The notes beneath the pieces are model-generated. The model was not told the DNA's origin. It did no database searches and worked only from the letters and a program-made list of their open reading frames with translations. From contig JAUYFZ010000303.1 of NCBI GenBank assembly GCA_030689585.1, forward strand, positions 1-5,746: DNA of 5,746 nucleotides, in the 5' to 3' direction. The DNA is from Rhodocyclaceae bacterium (lineage in GTDB: Bacteria; Pseudomonadota; Gammaproteobacteria; Burkholderiales; Rhodocyclaceae). Each line of letters starts with the position of its first letter. Position 1 is the first letter of the stretch. The translations under genes and the position numbers were made by a program. Positions 1 through 5,717 of the stretch are shown piece by piece.

Positions 1-546
1 GGTAATGAACAACCGTATGAATTGCGGGGATCGGGACGTTCCATTCCCGGTCTACATCTGCGAGATGCCCTCGATCTCGTCTCAAAACGTCACCCCGGCT
101 TAATCAAACGATTCGGTGGCCACGCAGCGGCGGCAGGCCTGACCCTCATGGAATCAGACTTACCCACCTTTGAAACCGCCTTTGAATCGATCGCCCGCGC
201 CCTCCTCACCCCGGCAGACCTCACCCGCACCGTGGAGAGCGACGGCGCCCTCGAATCGGGCTACTACGGACTAATAACCGCCCGACTATTGCAAGATGCC
301 CTCTGGGGTCAGGGCTTCCAGCCACCGCTATTTTCCGACCAATTCGAGGTTGTCCAGCAACGCCTACTCAAAGAGAAACACCTCAAACTAACGCTGAAAA
401 AAGGGAACGTGCGCCTCGACGCCATCCGTTTTAACCACGCAGAGAACGCCCCCGACCATATCCACGCCGCCTTCCGCCTCGACATCAACGAATGGCGGGG
501 CGAAGCCAAGGTTCAACTGATCCTGGACTACTTTGAAGCTGCGTAA
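1..546 (+). CDS. recJ: RecJ single-stranded-DNA-specific exonuclease, C-terminal part (5' end outside window)
   Basis: This is the last 181 codons of RecJ, a cytoplasmic 5'-3' exonuclease on single-stranded DNA that acts in RecF-pathway recombination and in mismatch and base-excision repair. The frame is open from base 1, so the gene starts upstream of the window. The full protein is usually about 560-580 residues, so roughly the last third is present. Seen directly: the motif SGRSIPGLHLRDAL (about codons 12-25), then PGLIKRFGGHAAAAGLTL (about codons 33-50). The FGGHA (codons 38-42) is the DHHA1-domain signature that binds the DNA backbone in this family. The rest matches the C-terminal OB-like domain (GQGFQPPLFSDQFEV, then LKLTLKKGN). 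The catalytic DHH motifs lie in the missing part. The end, LDYFEAA followed by TAA, looks natural. Other DHH/DHHA1 phosphoesterases are unlikely given the OB-type tail. Confidence 0.94.
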   Translation, partial: GNEQPYELRGSGRSIPGLHLRDALDLVSKRHPGLIKRFGGHAAAAGLTLMESDLPTFETAFESIARALLTPADLTRTVESDGALESGYYGLITARLLQDALWGQGFQPPLFSDQFEVVQQRLLKEKHLKLTLKKGNVRLDAIRFNHAENAPDHIHAAFRLDINEWRGEAKVQLILDYFEAA

Positions 547-630
547 CTTATTGAAAAACTACGTTTATCCCCTGTAATCGCCCTATTTTTATTACATCGG
601 ACATTACAATACATTACAGAACCTTCACAC
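547..630. other. AT-rich spacer between recJ and the IS, with three ATTACA copies
   Basis: No gene fits here. ATTACA occurs at 591-596, 603-608 and 613-618, and its complement TGTAAT at 573-578. TGTAAT 573-578 and ATTACA 591-596 could form only a 6-bp A/T-rich stem around a 12-base loop, with no T-run after it, so this is not a convincing recJ terminator. The IS ends also carry TGTAAT/ATTACA, so the cluster may reflect target preference or earlier insertions. That is speculation. Confidence 0.4.
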
Positions 631-655
631 GGGTGTAATTAAAAGTGGTGAACGG
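631..655 (+). repeat. Terminal inverted repeat at the transposase 3' end
   Basis: The first 20 bases are GGGTGTAATTAAAAGTGGTG, followed by AACGG. It is the inverse of 1027-1051 with one mismatch (A at 651 where the partner predicts G). Outside it, the match stops at once (630 against 1052), which sets the element border. Confidence 0.92.
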
Positions 656-658
656 TGA

Positions 659-921
659 TTAAGCGGCAGGACGGTTGTCCCAGTAGTGATTCCAGCGGAA
701 ATTAGCGCGAAGTGTTCGCAGATTGAGCATTGCTTGTGCATTGTCGATAACCCACCAAGCCCCTGGCAATTTGAAACGTTTCTGAATGACATAGCGATGA
801 GCACTCTCCACTTCACCAGATCCAATAAGCGAGTAATCCGCGCTTTCATGACCGGATGCTGCTCCAATCGTTGCGCAATATCCGCCCCAGACACACTTCC
901 AGCTTCATTATTCATGCTCAT
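659..921 (-). pseudogene. Transposase remnant: N-terminus joined out of frame to C-terminus
   Basis: Reading the minus strand from ATG at 921-919 gives MSMNNEAGSVSGADIAQRLE and then QHPVMKARITRLLDLV, an N-terminus like that of ISKra4-type transposases (typically followed by ENAGGD-like text). From about 828 down to 811 the same bases read in another frame give SLIGSGEVE, and that frame continues as SAHRYVIQKRFKLPGAWW and DNAQAMLNLRTLRANFRWNH to TAA at 661-659. The IGSGEVESAH block is the conserved C-terminal segment containing a candidate catalytic Glu. About 30 N-terminal and 60 C-terminal codons survive. The whole core, including the first two catalytic acidic residues, is gone, so no active enzyme can be made. 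Translation from the ATG would run out of frame after LLDLV and stop within the element. An upstream GTG at 924-922 is possible, but the AGGAG at 932-928 fits the ATG at 921 better. Confidence 0.86.
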
Positions 922-927
922 CACGCT

Positions 928-952
928 CTCCTGTCAGATAACTACCTGACAG
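928..952 (-). promoter_or_regulatory. Transposase ribosome binding site with an abutting 7-bp hairpin
   Basis: On the minus strand AGGAG (932-928) lies six bases before the ATG at 921. Directly upstream, CTGTCAG (952-946) and CTGACAG (937-931) pair perfectly around an 8-base loop. The 3' arm overlaps the first two bases of the Shine-Dalgarno. Such hairpins in several IS families hide the start site when transcription reads in from outside. That role is inferred here. Confidence 0.6.
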
Positions 953-1026
953 ACAACACGCAAATTCCGTGCCTGATTCCATCATCCGCTACTTTTCCAC
1001 CTTTGTTCCGCATTTCACCTCAAATA

Positions 1027-1051
1027 CCGTCCACCACTTTTAATTACACCC
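1027..1051 (-). repeat. Terminal inverted repeat at the transposase 5' end
   Basis: Read on the minus strand it begins GGGTGTAATTAAAAGTGGTG, then GACGG: 24 of 25 identical to 631-655. Base 1052 no longer matches, marking the second border of the element. Confidence 0.92.
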
Positions 1052-1086
1052 AGCGCTAACAGACTATTTCACAGTATGATTCACCG

Positions 1087-1105
1087 TTCACGGATATCCC
1101 GTGAA
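1087..1105. other. Hairpin/operator-like palindrome upstream of pilM, followed by an A-rich tract
   Basis: TTCACGG (1087-1093) and CCGTGAA (1099-1105) pair over seven bases around ATATC. On the + strand an A-rich stretch (1104-1116) follows, not a T-run, and on the minus strand the T-run precedes the stem, so it is not a standard terminator for either direction. It sits 124 bases before the pilM ATG and could be an operator or a remnant of the previous gene context. Function unknown. Confidence 0.45.
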
Positions 1106-1134
1106 AAAATAAAAAACACTAAAAGCAACAACCG

Positions 1135-1165
1135 CCCGCCCCTCCCTGCCTCCCCTCTCGGGGAG
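1135..1165 (+). repeat. C-rich hairpin repeat, copy 1 (upstream of pilM)
   Basis: The run is CCCGCCCCTCCCTGCCT followed by CCCC, TCTC, GGGGAG. The last part folds as CTCCCC-TCTC-GGGGAG (1150-1165), a 6-bp stem with a 4-base loop. Four C-runs (1135-1137, 1139-1142, 1144-1146, 1152-1155) with loops of 1, 1 and 5 bases mean the minus strand fits the usual G-quadruplex pattern. It matches the reverse complement of 2952-2981 and the C-rich tail at 5718-5746, so it belongs to a dispersed intergenic family. There is no T-run after the stem. Between here and pilM I see no clear sigma-70 promoter. Confidence 0.7.
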
Positions 1166-1228
1166 ATGACTAAAGGTGATCGGAGGGATTTGGTTCGATT
1201 TTAAACGTGCGAAACATCAGTGCCTAAA

Positions 1229-2317
1229 ATGAATTTTGGCATCCAACTAGGTTTTCTTCAAACAAAAATGCCCCCTTTGGTCGGGGTGGACATCAGTACA
1301 TCCTCAGTCAAGATGGTCGAATTGCGTAAGTTGCCAAAGAACGCAGGTTATGTCGTCGATCACTACGCAATAGAACAACTTCCGAAAGATGCTGTAAGCG
1401 ATGGCAACATCAACAATCTGGATGCGGTTTCGGAAACGTTGCAGCGGGCATGGCAGCGGTTGGGCAGCCGGATCAAGAATGTGGCTCTGGCACTTCCTGC
1501 GGTAGCCGTGATCACAAAGAAAATCCTGTTGCCCGCCGGCATGAGCGAAGAAGACCTTGAAGAACAGGTCGAATCCGAAGCTAATCAATACATCCCCTTT
1601 GCATTAGAAGAGGTCAATCTGGATTTCCAGGTGATAGGGCCTGCTCCAAAGAATGCCGAGGCAGTGGAAGTGTTGTTGGCGGTTTCGCGCAAGGCGAATG
1701 TCGAGGATCGCGTTGCTGTCGCTCAAGCGGCGGGATTAAAGGCTGTGGTAGTCGATGTAGAACCCTACGCGACCGAGACGGCTTTTGAGCAGATTCGCAC
1801 CCAATTGGCGGATGAGGTAGCCGATAAATGCGTCGCACTGATCGACATTGGTGCGACAGTGATGCACATGAACGTGCTGCGCAATGGCCAATCGGTCTAT
1901 ACCCAAGATCAGCAGATCGGTGGCAATCAGTTAACGCAACACATTCAGGAGCTGTTCGGTTTGACGGTCGAGGAGGCTGAATCCGCCAAACGTAATGGCG
2001 GATTACCGGATAACTATGAGCGTGATGTGCTGTCGCCTTTTCGCGAAAATGTGGTGACGGAAATCGTGCATGCGCTACAGCTCTTTTTTAACTCAACGCA
2101 ATATAACGGGGTCGCCACTATCGTGCTGGCTGGAGGTTGTGCAGTGTTGCCAGGGCTGGATGATGCGGTGGCGACACGAACCAAAATTAGCACGACAGTG
2201 GCGAATCCATTTGCATTGATGACGCTGTCCAGCCGGATAAAACCACGCCAGTTGCAAGCTGATGCGCCCTCGCTCATCGTCGCTTGTGGCCTGGCGATGC
2301 GGAGGTTCGATCCATGA
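1229..2317 (+). CDS. pilM: Type IV pilus assembly ATPase-like protein PilM
   Basis: PilM is a cytoplasmic actin/FtsA-like protein that binds the N-terminal tail of PilN and links the inner-membrane alignment complex to the pilus motors. Seen in the sequence (362 residues from the ATG at 1229): GVDISTSSVKMVEL (about 19-32, nucleotide-binding phosphate-1 loop with D21), the LPAGMSEEDLEEQVESEA segment with YIPFALEEVNLDFQVIG typical of PilM, ALIDIGATVMHM (D206, phosphate-2 loop), and IVLAGGCAVLPGL (AGG at 301-303, adenosine motif). Length is normal for the family. Start choice: a GTG at 1220 is in frame three codons earlier and neither has a good Shine-Dalgarno. I prefer the ATG because MNFG followed by a short linker to PPLVGVDIS resembles relatives. 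GGAGGG at 1182-1187 is too far away to serve. The stop overlaps the pilN start. Confidence 0.96.
   Translation: MNFGIQLGFLQTKMPPLVGVDISTSSVKMVELRKLPKNAGYVVDHYAIEQLPKDAVSDGNINNLDAVSETLQRAWQRLGSRIKNVALALPAVAVITKKILLPAGMSEEDLEEQVESEANQYIPFALEEVNLDFQVIGPAPKNAEAVEVLLAVSRKANVEDRVAVAQAAGLKAVVVDVEPYATETAFEQIRTQLADEVADKCVALIDIGATVMHMNVLRNGQSVYTQDQQIGGNQLTQHIQELFGLTVEEAESAKRNGGLPDNYERDVLSPFRENVVTEIVHALQLFFNSTQYNGVATIVLAGGCAVLPGLDDAVATRTKISTTVANPFALMTLSSRIKPRQLQADAPSLIVACGLAMRRFDP
2301..2305 (+). promoter_or_regulatory. pilN ribosome binding site inside the pilM 3' end
   Basis: GGAGG lies eight bases before the ATG at 2314 and eleven before the next ATG at 2317. The spacing favours 2314 as the pilN start. 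Confidence 0.7.
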
Positions 2318-2895
2318 TGCGTATAAACTTACTTCCGCACCGTGCGGAAAGAAAGCGCGTACGCCAGATGCAGTTCGCCGCTTTGAGTGTGATTTCATTA
2401 GTACTGGGAGCTGTGCTGGTGGGCATTGTGCATGTGACGCTCACCACACAAATAGCCTATCAAGATCGACGCAACGAATACCTGAAAAAAGAGATCGCGA
2501 TACTGGACAAGCAGAATGATGAAATCAAGAAGCTGCGCGAGCAGAACCACTCTTTACTGGCACGCAAGGAGACCGTCGAAAAATTGCAAAGCAACCGCTC
2601 GGATGCGGTGCATCTGATGGATCAGATGCTGCGTATCCTACCGGATGGCGTGCATCTCAAGACGATTAGACAAACCGGCAGCAGGATCAACATAGTCGGT
2701 TATGCACAATCGAATGCGCGAATATCCACCCTGATGAGGGCTATCGAAGATTCCCCCTGGCTGGATTCGCCTGCGCTCGTAGAGATTCATGCTTCCAGTG
2801 CCAATGGGGGGCGTATCAGCGAATTTACGCTGGCATTTAATTTAACCAAGCCATTGGTAGCCATCCAGGCTGCTACGACTGGCATAAAGAATTAA
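2314..2895 (+). CDS. pilN: Type IV pilus inner-membrane protein PilN
   Basis: PilN is a single-pass inner-membrane protein of the pilus alignment complex. Its cytoplasmic tail docks on PilM and its periplasmic part pairs with PilO. Of 193 residues, MMRINLLPHR opens the protein and contains the INLLP motif known to bind PilM. A basic stretch (AERKRVRQ) is followed by one membrane helix (about 21-41) and then a charged coiled coil (about 48-95: RRNEYLKKEIAILDKQNDEI onward). The C-terminal ferredoxin-like fold follows (LRILPDGVHLKTIRQTGSRI, then IVGYAQSNARISTLMRAIED). Length is typical. It overlaps pilM by ATGA (2314-2317), suggesting coupled translation. Unlike the usual tight pilN-pilO junction, 153 bases separate it from pilO. 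Confidence 0.96.
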   Translation: MMRINLLPHRAERKRVRQMQFAALSVISLVLGAVLVGIVHVTLTTQIAYQDRRNEYLKKEIAILDKQNDEIKKLREQNHSLLARKETVEKLQSNRSDAVHLMDQMLRILPDGVHLKTIRQTGSRINIVGYAQSNARISTLMRAIEDSPWLDSPALVEIHASSANGGRISEFTLAFNLTKPLVAIQAATTGIKN

Positions 2896-3007
2896 CGTGA
2901 AAATTTATTCGGAGCACCCCGTAACAATCGAGCGAAGCGAGCCGATGAGAACCCCCCGAGAGGGGGGCGAAGGGGGGCGGGTGATTAAAAACTTGCTGTT
3001 TCACGTT
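2894..3007. repeat. 9-bp inverted repeat bracketing the pilN-pilO gap element
   Basis: AACGTGAAA (2894-2902) and TTTCACGTT (2999-3007) are exact inverse copies. The first overlaps the pilN stop codon. Between them is the G/C-rich hairpin repeat. In mRNA the arms could close a long stem with the hairpin inside it. No identical flanking duplication is visible, so a mobile origin is only a possibility. Confidence 0.5.
2952..2981 (-). repeat. G/C-rich hairpin repeat, copy 2, between pilN and pilO (opposite orientation)
   Basis: CCCCCC (2952-2957), GAGA, GGGGGG (2962-2967) form a six-GC-pair stem with a GNRA-type tetraloop in the operon mRNA, followed by CGAA, a second G6 run and CGGG. The reverse complement matches copy 1 at 1135-1165: C-runs in the same order and the same TCTC loop. 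No T-run follows, so this is not a standard terminator, but it is a strong RNA structure inside an operon. Confidence 0.7.
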
Positions 3008-3048
3008 CTGTGGGTGGGTGCAACGAAATCATGCAAGTTAGGGGCATG

Positions 3049-3672
3049 ATGAATCTGGATGAGCTGAAAAGCCTAGACATGAAGAATCCCGGCGCATGGC
3101 CGTGGTCAGCGAAGTTTGTCGTGTTCGCCGTGTTATTTGTCTGTGCTGTTGTGGCGGGCGCAGTGCTTGACTTGGAAGATCAGTGGGGCAGCCTGGAAAC
3201 CCTCAAGCAGGAAGAGGGCAGACTCAAGGAGACTTTTCTAGTCAAAAAAAGAGCGGCGATCAATCTGGACTTGATCAAGAAACAACTGATCGAGACACAA
3301 GAGTCCTTCGGTGTGCTGCTCAAACAGTTACCCAACAAATCGGAAATGGATGCCTTGTTGACCGACATTAATCAGGCCGGTTTGGGACGTGACTTGCAGT
3401 TCGATCTATTTCGTCCCGGGACTGAAGTGATTAACGGTGTATTTGCAGAGCAGCCGATTACCCTCAAGGTGACCGGGAGCTATGATGATCTGGCCAAGTT
3501 TTCCAGCGATATTTCCATGCTGTCGCGTATCGTGACGCTCAATGAAATATCCATCAATCCGGTCGGGACGAAATTGTCCATGGAGACGATTGCCATGACT
3601 TTCCGTTATCTCGACGCAGACGAGCTTGCGGCGCAGAAGAAGTTAGCCAAGCCAGCAGGAGCGAAAAAATGA
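3049..3672 (+). CDS. pilO: Type IV pilus inner-membrane protein PilO
   Basis: PilO pairs with PilN in the periplasm and, with PilP, forms the ring joining the inner-membrane platform to the secretin. It is 207 residues from the ATG at 3049. Seen: the short cytoplasmic start MNLDELKSLDMKNPGAWPW characteristic of PilO, one membrane helix (about 22-41), a coiled coil (about 44-95, including LKQEEGRLKETFLVKKRAAI), then the ferredoxin-like domain (LLKQLPNKSEMDALLTDINQ, PITLKVTGSYDDLAKFSSDI). The tail is Ala/Lys-rich. Start choice: the frame is open back to a GTG at 3010, with ATGs at 3031 and 3046. I choose 3049 because the family begins MNLDEL and AGGGG lies at 3040-3044, although its spacing is short (4 bases). 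It overlaps pilP by ATGA. Confidence 0.95.
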   Translation: MNLDELKSLDMKNPGAWPWSAKFVVFAVLFVCAVVAGAVLDLEDQWGSLETLKQEEGRLKETFLVKKRAAINLDLIKKQLIETQESFGVLLKQLPNKSEMDALLTDINQAGLGRDLQFDLFRPGTEVINGVFAEQPITLKVTGSYDDLAKFSSDISMLSRIVTLNEISINPVGTKLSMETIAMTFRYLDADELAAQKKLAKPAGAKK

Positions 3673-4208
3673 ACGGGGGTGAGCGCAAATTCCCGTTTTT
3701 AAGCGTGGGAAGGTTCAAGTGGATTGCGCTGACATCGGTGCTACTCACCGGGTGCGGTGGTGATGAACTCCATGATTTGAGAGAGTTCGTCAAGAACGCC
3801 GGAGTCGATTTGCTCGGCAAGATACCAACTGCGCCCAATGTTAAGTTATATGAGCCTTTTATCTACGATAACAAAACTGGTTTGCCCGATCCATTCAAGC
3901 CGCGTAAACATTCAGTGGGACCCCGCAGGGCAAATGAACCGGATTTCAATCGCCCCAAAGAGGTGCTGGAAGAATTTCCGCTGGAAAGTCTCAAGATGGT
4001 CGGGTATTTACAGCAACACAAAGTCGGCTATGCGGTGGTGCGGACGACTGACGGCAATCTGCATCGGGTTAAGATCGGCAACTACATGGGAATGAACTTC
4101 GGTTTAATCCGTCAAGTGAGCGATACCGAGGTGACGATTAAAGAAATGGTGCAAGACAGCACAGGGGATTGGTCTGAGCGCATCAGCAGCCTACAACTAG
4201 TGGAATAA
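3669..4208 (+). CDS. pilP: Type IV pilus lipoprotein PilP
   Basis: PilP is an inner-membrane-anchored lipoprotein that binds PilN/PilO through its flexible N-terminal region and the secretin PilQ through its C-terminal beta domain. It has 179 residues, as expected. Seen: a lipoprotein signal peptide with lipobox LTGC and the lipid-bearing Cys at residue 29, then an unstructured linker that includes GLPDPFKPRK (the conserved DPFKP motif). The HR domain follows: LESLKMVGYLQQHKVGYAVV, then VKIGNYMGMNFGLIRQV, ending in ISSLQLVE. The start is well supported by AGGAG (3657-3661) seven bases before the ATG. It overlaps pilO by four bases and is 14 bases from pilQ, so it is clearly within the same operon. 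Confidence 0.96.
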   Translation: MNGGERKFPFLSVGRFKWIALTSVLLTGCGGDELHDLREFVKNAGVDLLGKIPTAPNVKLYEPFIYDNKTGLPDPFKPRKHSVGPRRANEPDFNRPKEVLEEFPLESLKMVGYLQQHKVGYAVVRTTDGNLHRVKIGNYMGMNFGLIRQVSDTEVTIKEMVQDSTGDWSERISSLQLVE

Positions 4209-4222
4209 TCGGAACTAGAGCA

Positions 4223-5698
4223 ATGATACAACTTGATAAAACAATGAATGGCACGACTCGATTATTGGGCATGATTGTGGTGTTCTGTATGCTGTGCGCA
4301 CAGGCCGAAGCACAGAACAACCTCATTGCGGCAGATGCTGTCACAACCCACGTAGAGGGGGCGAATAATCTGATCAAAAGCAACCCGTCCGGCTATACCG
4401 GCGAGAAGCTGTCACTGATCTTCCAAAAGGTCGATGTACGCGATGTATTAAACGTCATCGCCGATTTTACCCAGTTGAATATAGTGATCAGCGACAGCGT
4501 AAGCGGCAATATTACCCTGCGCTTAAAGGATGTCCCATGGGATCAGGCGTTGGACATTATCCTGCAAAGCCGTGGCCTGGATATGCGCAGGAATGGCAAT
4601 GTGATTCAGGTCGCGCCGCGTGAAGAGTTGGCTGCCAGGGAAAAATTGGATTTAGCGACTCGCCAGGATATTTCTGATTTAGGGGAATTGCACACAGAAA
4701 GCTTCCAGTTAAGCTATCAGCAAGGTGCTGACGTATTGGCGATATTGTCTGGAGGTGCGAACAATAAGCAAAGCATCTTGTCCAAACGTGGCAGTGTCGT
4801 CATCGACAAGTACACCAACATATTGTTTGCACAAGACACCCCTGCCCGGCTCGACGGGGTACGCAAAATGATCAAGCAAATCGATATTCCGGTGCGCCAA
4901 GTGCAGATCGAAGCGCGCATTATCGATGCCAATGTGGGTGTCATCAGGGATATAGGCGTGAATTTGGCTTATAGAGATACCGATCCGCGAGGATTTGCTA
5001 TCGGCAGCAGTTCGTCTAACGCGATGCGTGGGCAGGTGGGGGCTGACATAAAGTTTCCAGGTACTAGCGGAACGGTGGGAACGGTAGGCGGCCAGTTCAC
5101 CGCATCATTGTTCAATGCCGCCGCGACCAAGTTGTTGAACGTCACCATCAATGCAATGGAGACCGATAACAAAGGCAAGATTATTTCCAATCCACGCCTC
5201 ATCACAGGTGACAACATTGAGGCGACGATAGAGCAAGGACAAGAGATACCCTATACGGTTTCCAGCACGACAGGATCCCCTACCACGTCATTCAAAAAGG
5301 CAACACTTAGCTTGAAGGTCACACCGAAAATTACACCGGATGGCAATGTCAATCTAAAAGTGTCTGTTACAGACGACACGATAGGCGCGGTTCCGGCGGG
5401 ATCTACAGTCCCCGCACTCAACACCAAAAGAGTGGAGACGACTGTACGGGTGGAGGATGGCGGTACCGTAGTACTCGGTGGAATCTATAAACAAACCAAT
5501 AAAGCGGACGTTGGCAAAGTGCCTCTGCTGGGGGATATTCCGGTGATAGGTGCTCTGTTCAGGCAAGAAAGGGCGGAGGATGCGCGTACCGAGATGTTGA
5601 TTTTCATCACGCCAAGAATTATTAAGGATGGGGACGTGAGGGAGATCGTAGAGAGTGATCTAACGCTTACGGTCGCCAAGCCCCTCCCTATGCCATGA
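4223..5698 (+). CDS. pilQ: Type IV pilus secretin PilQ, short form without AMIN domains
   Basis: PilQ forms the outer-membrane gate for the pilus. This protein has 491 residues. Order seen: signal peptide with cleavage likely after AEA (residue 30), a linker of about 30 residues, N0/STN domain (about 61-132, with GEKLSLIFQKVDVRDVLNVI and LKDVPWDQALDIILQ), N1 domain (about 157-223), then the secretin core (about 225-470). The core includes IEQGQEIPYTV, VEDGGTVVLGGIYKQ (from 410), VPLLGDIPVIGALFRQ (from 433) and RTEMLIFITPRI (from 455). Typical proteobacterial PilQ is about 650-770 residues, with one or more AMIN domains between the signal peptide and N0. Here there is no room for them. Start: ATG at 4223 has GGA nine bases upstream. 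ATG at 4244 (residue 8) would also leave a complete signal peptide. The identity is firm; the shortness is real unless the assembly has an in-frame deletion. Confidence 0.96.
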   Translation: MIQLDKTMNGTTRLLGMIVVFCMLCAQAEAQNNLIAADAVTTHVEGANNLIKSNPSGYTGEKLSLIFQKVDVRDVLNVIADFTQLNIVISDSVSGNITLRLKDVPWDQALDIILQSRGLDMRRNGNVIQVAPREELAAREKLDLATRQDISDLGELHTESFQLSYQQGADVLAILSGGANNKQSILSKRGSVVIDKYTNILFAQDTPARLDGVRKMIKQIDIPVRQVQIEARIIDANVGVIRDIGVNLAYRDTDPRGFAIGSSSSNAMRGQVGADIKFPGTSGTVGTVGGQFTASLFNAAATKLLNVTINAMETDNKGKIISNPRLITGDNIEATIEQGQEIPYTVSSTTGSPTTSFKKATLSLKVTPKITPDGNVNLKVSVTDDTIGAVPAGSTVPALNTKRVETTVRVEDGGTVVLGGIYKQTNKADVGKVPLLGDIPVIGALFRQERAEDARTEMLIFITPRIIKDGDVREIVESDLTLTVAKPLPMP

Positions 5699-5717
5699 AA
5701 TTTGCTGCCTTCACTAA

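Larger units (their letters stand above)
631..1051 (-). mobile_element. Internally deleted insertion sequence (ISKra4-like), 421 bp, non-autonomous
   Basis: Both ends are intact: a 25-bp terminal inverted repeat matches at 24 of 25 positions. Between them, on the minus strand, lie a ribosome binding site, the first ~30 codons of a transposase, and in another frame its last ~60 codons up to a natural stop only three bases from the inner edge of the left repeat. Everything in the middle of the transposase gene is missing, so the element is a small deletion derivative (MITE-like) that could move only with transposase supplied elsewhere. No direct target duplication is visible: the left flank ends CTTCACAC and the right flank starts AGCGCTAAC. 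The family assignment rests on the C-terminal text IGSGEVESAHRYVIQ and LPGAWW, which I recognise as typical of ISKra4-type transposases. The element nature is much surer than the family name. Confidence 0.87.

Noticed and set aside
686..949. 87-codon open frame on the + strand
   Set aside because: It is antisense to the transposase remnant, whose minus-strand text is clearly a known protein family. No family resemblance or Shine-Dalgarno support on the + strand.
631..1051. Target-site duplication flanking the IS
   Set aside because: Left flank CTTCACAC and right flank AGCGCTAAC share no direct repeat, so none is claimed.
1087..1105. Rho-independent terminator for recJ
   Set aside because: The stem is followed by A's, not T's, on the + strand, and on the minus strand the T-run comes before the stem.
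1182..1204. Short leader peptide after GGAGGG (TTG GTT CGA TTT TAA)
   Set aside because: Only four codons, a TTG start and a two-base spacing from the Shine-Dalgarno-like run.
2952..2967. Rho-independent terminator between pilN and pilO
   Set aside because: Strong stem but no T-run follows in either direction, and the downstream genes belong to the same operon.
3010..3048. Upstream GTG (3010) or ATG (3031, 3046) as the pilO start
   Set aside because: The family begins MNLDEL at 3049. The extra residues come from the gap sequence and do not resemble PilO.
1229..5698. New or unknown multi-gene system
   Set aside because: All five genes are recognisable as pilM, pilN, pilO, pilP and pilQ in the standard order. 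The unusual features are in the gaps and in PilQ length.
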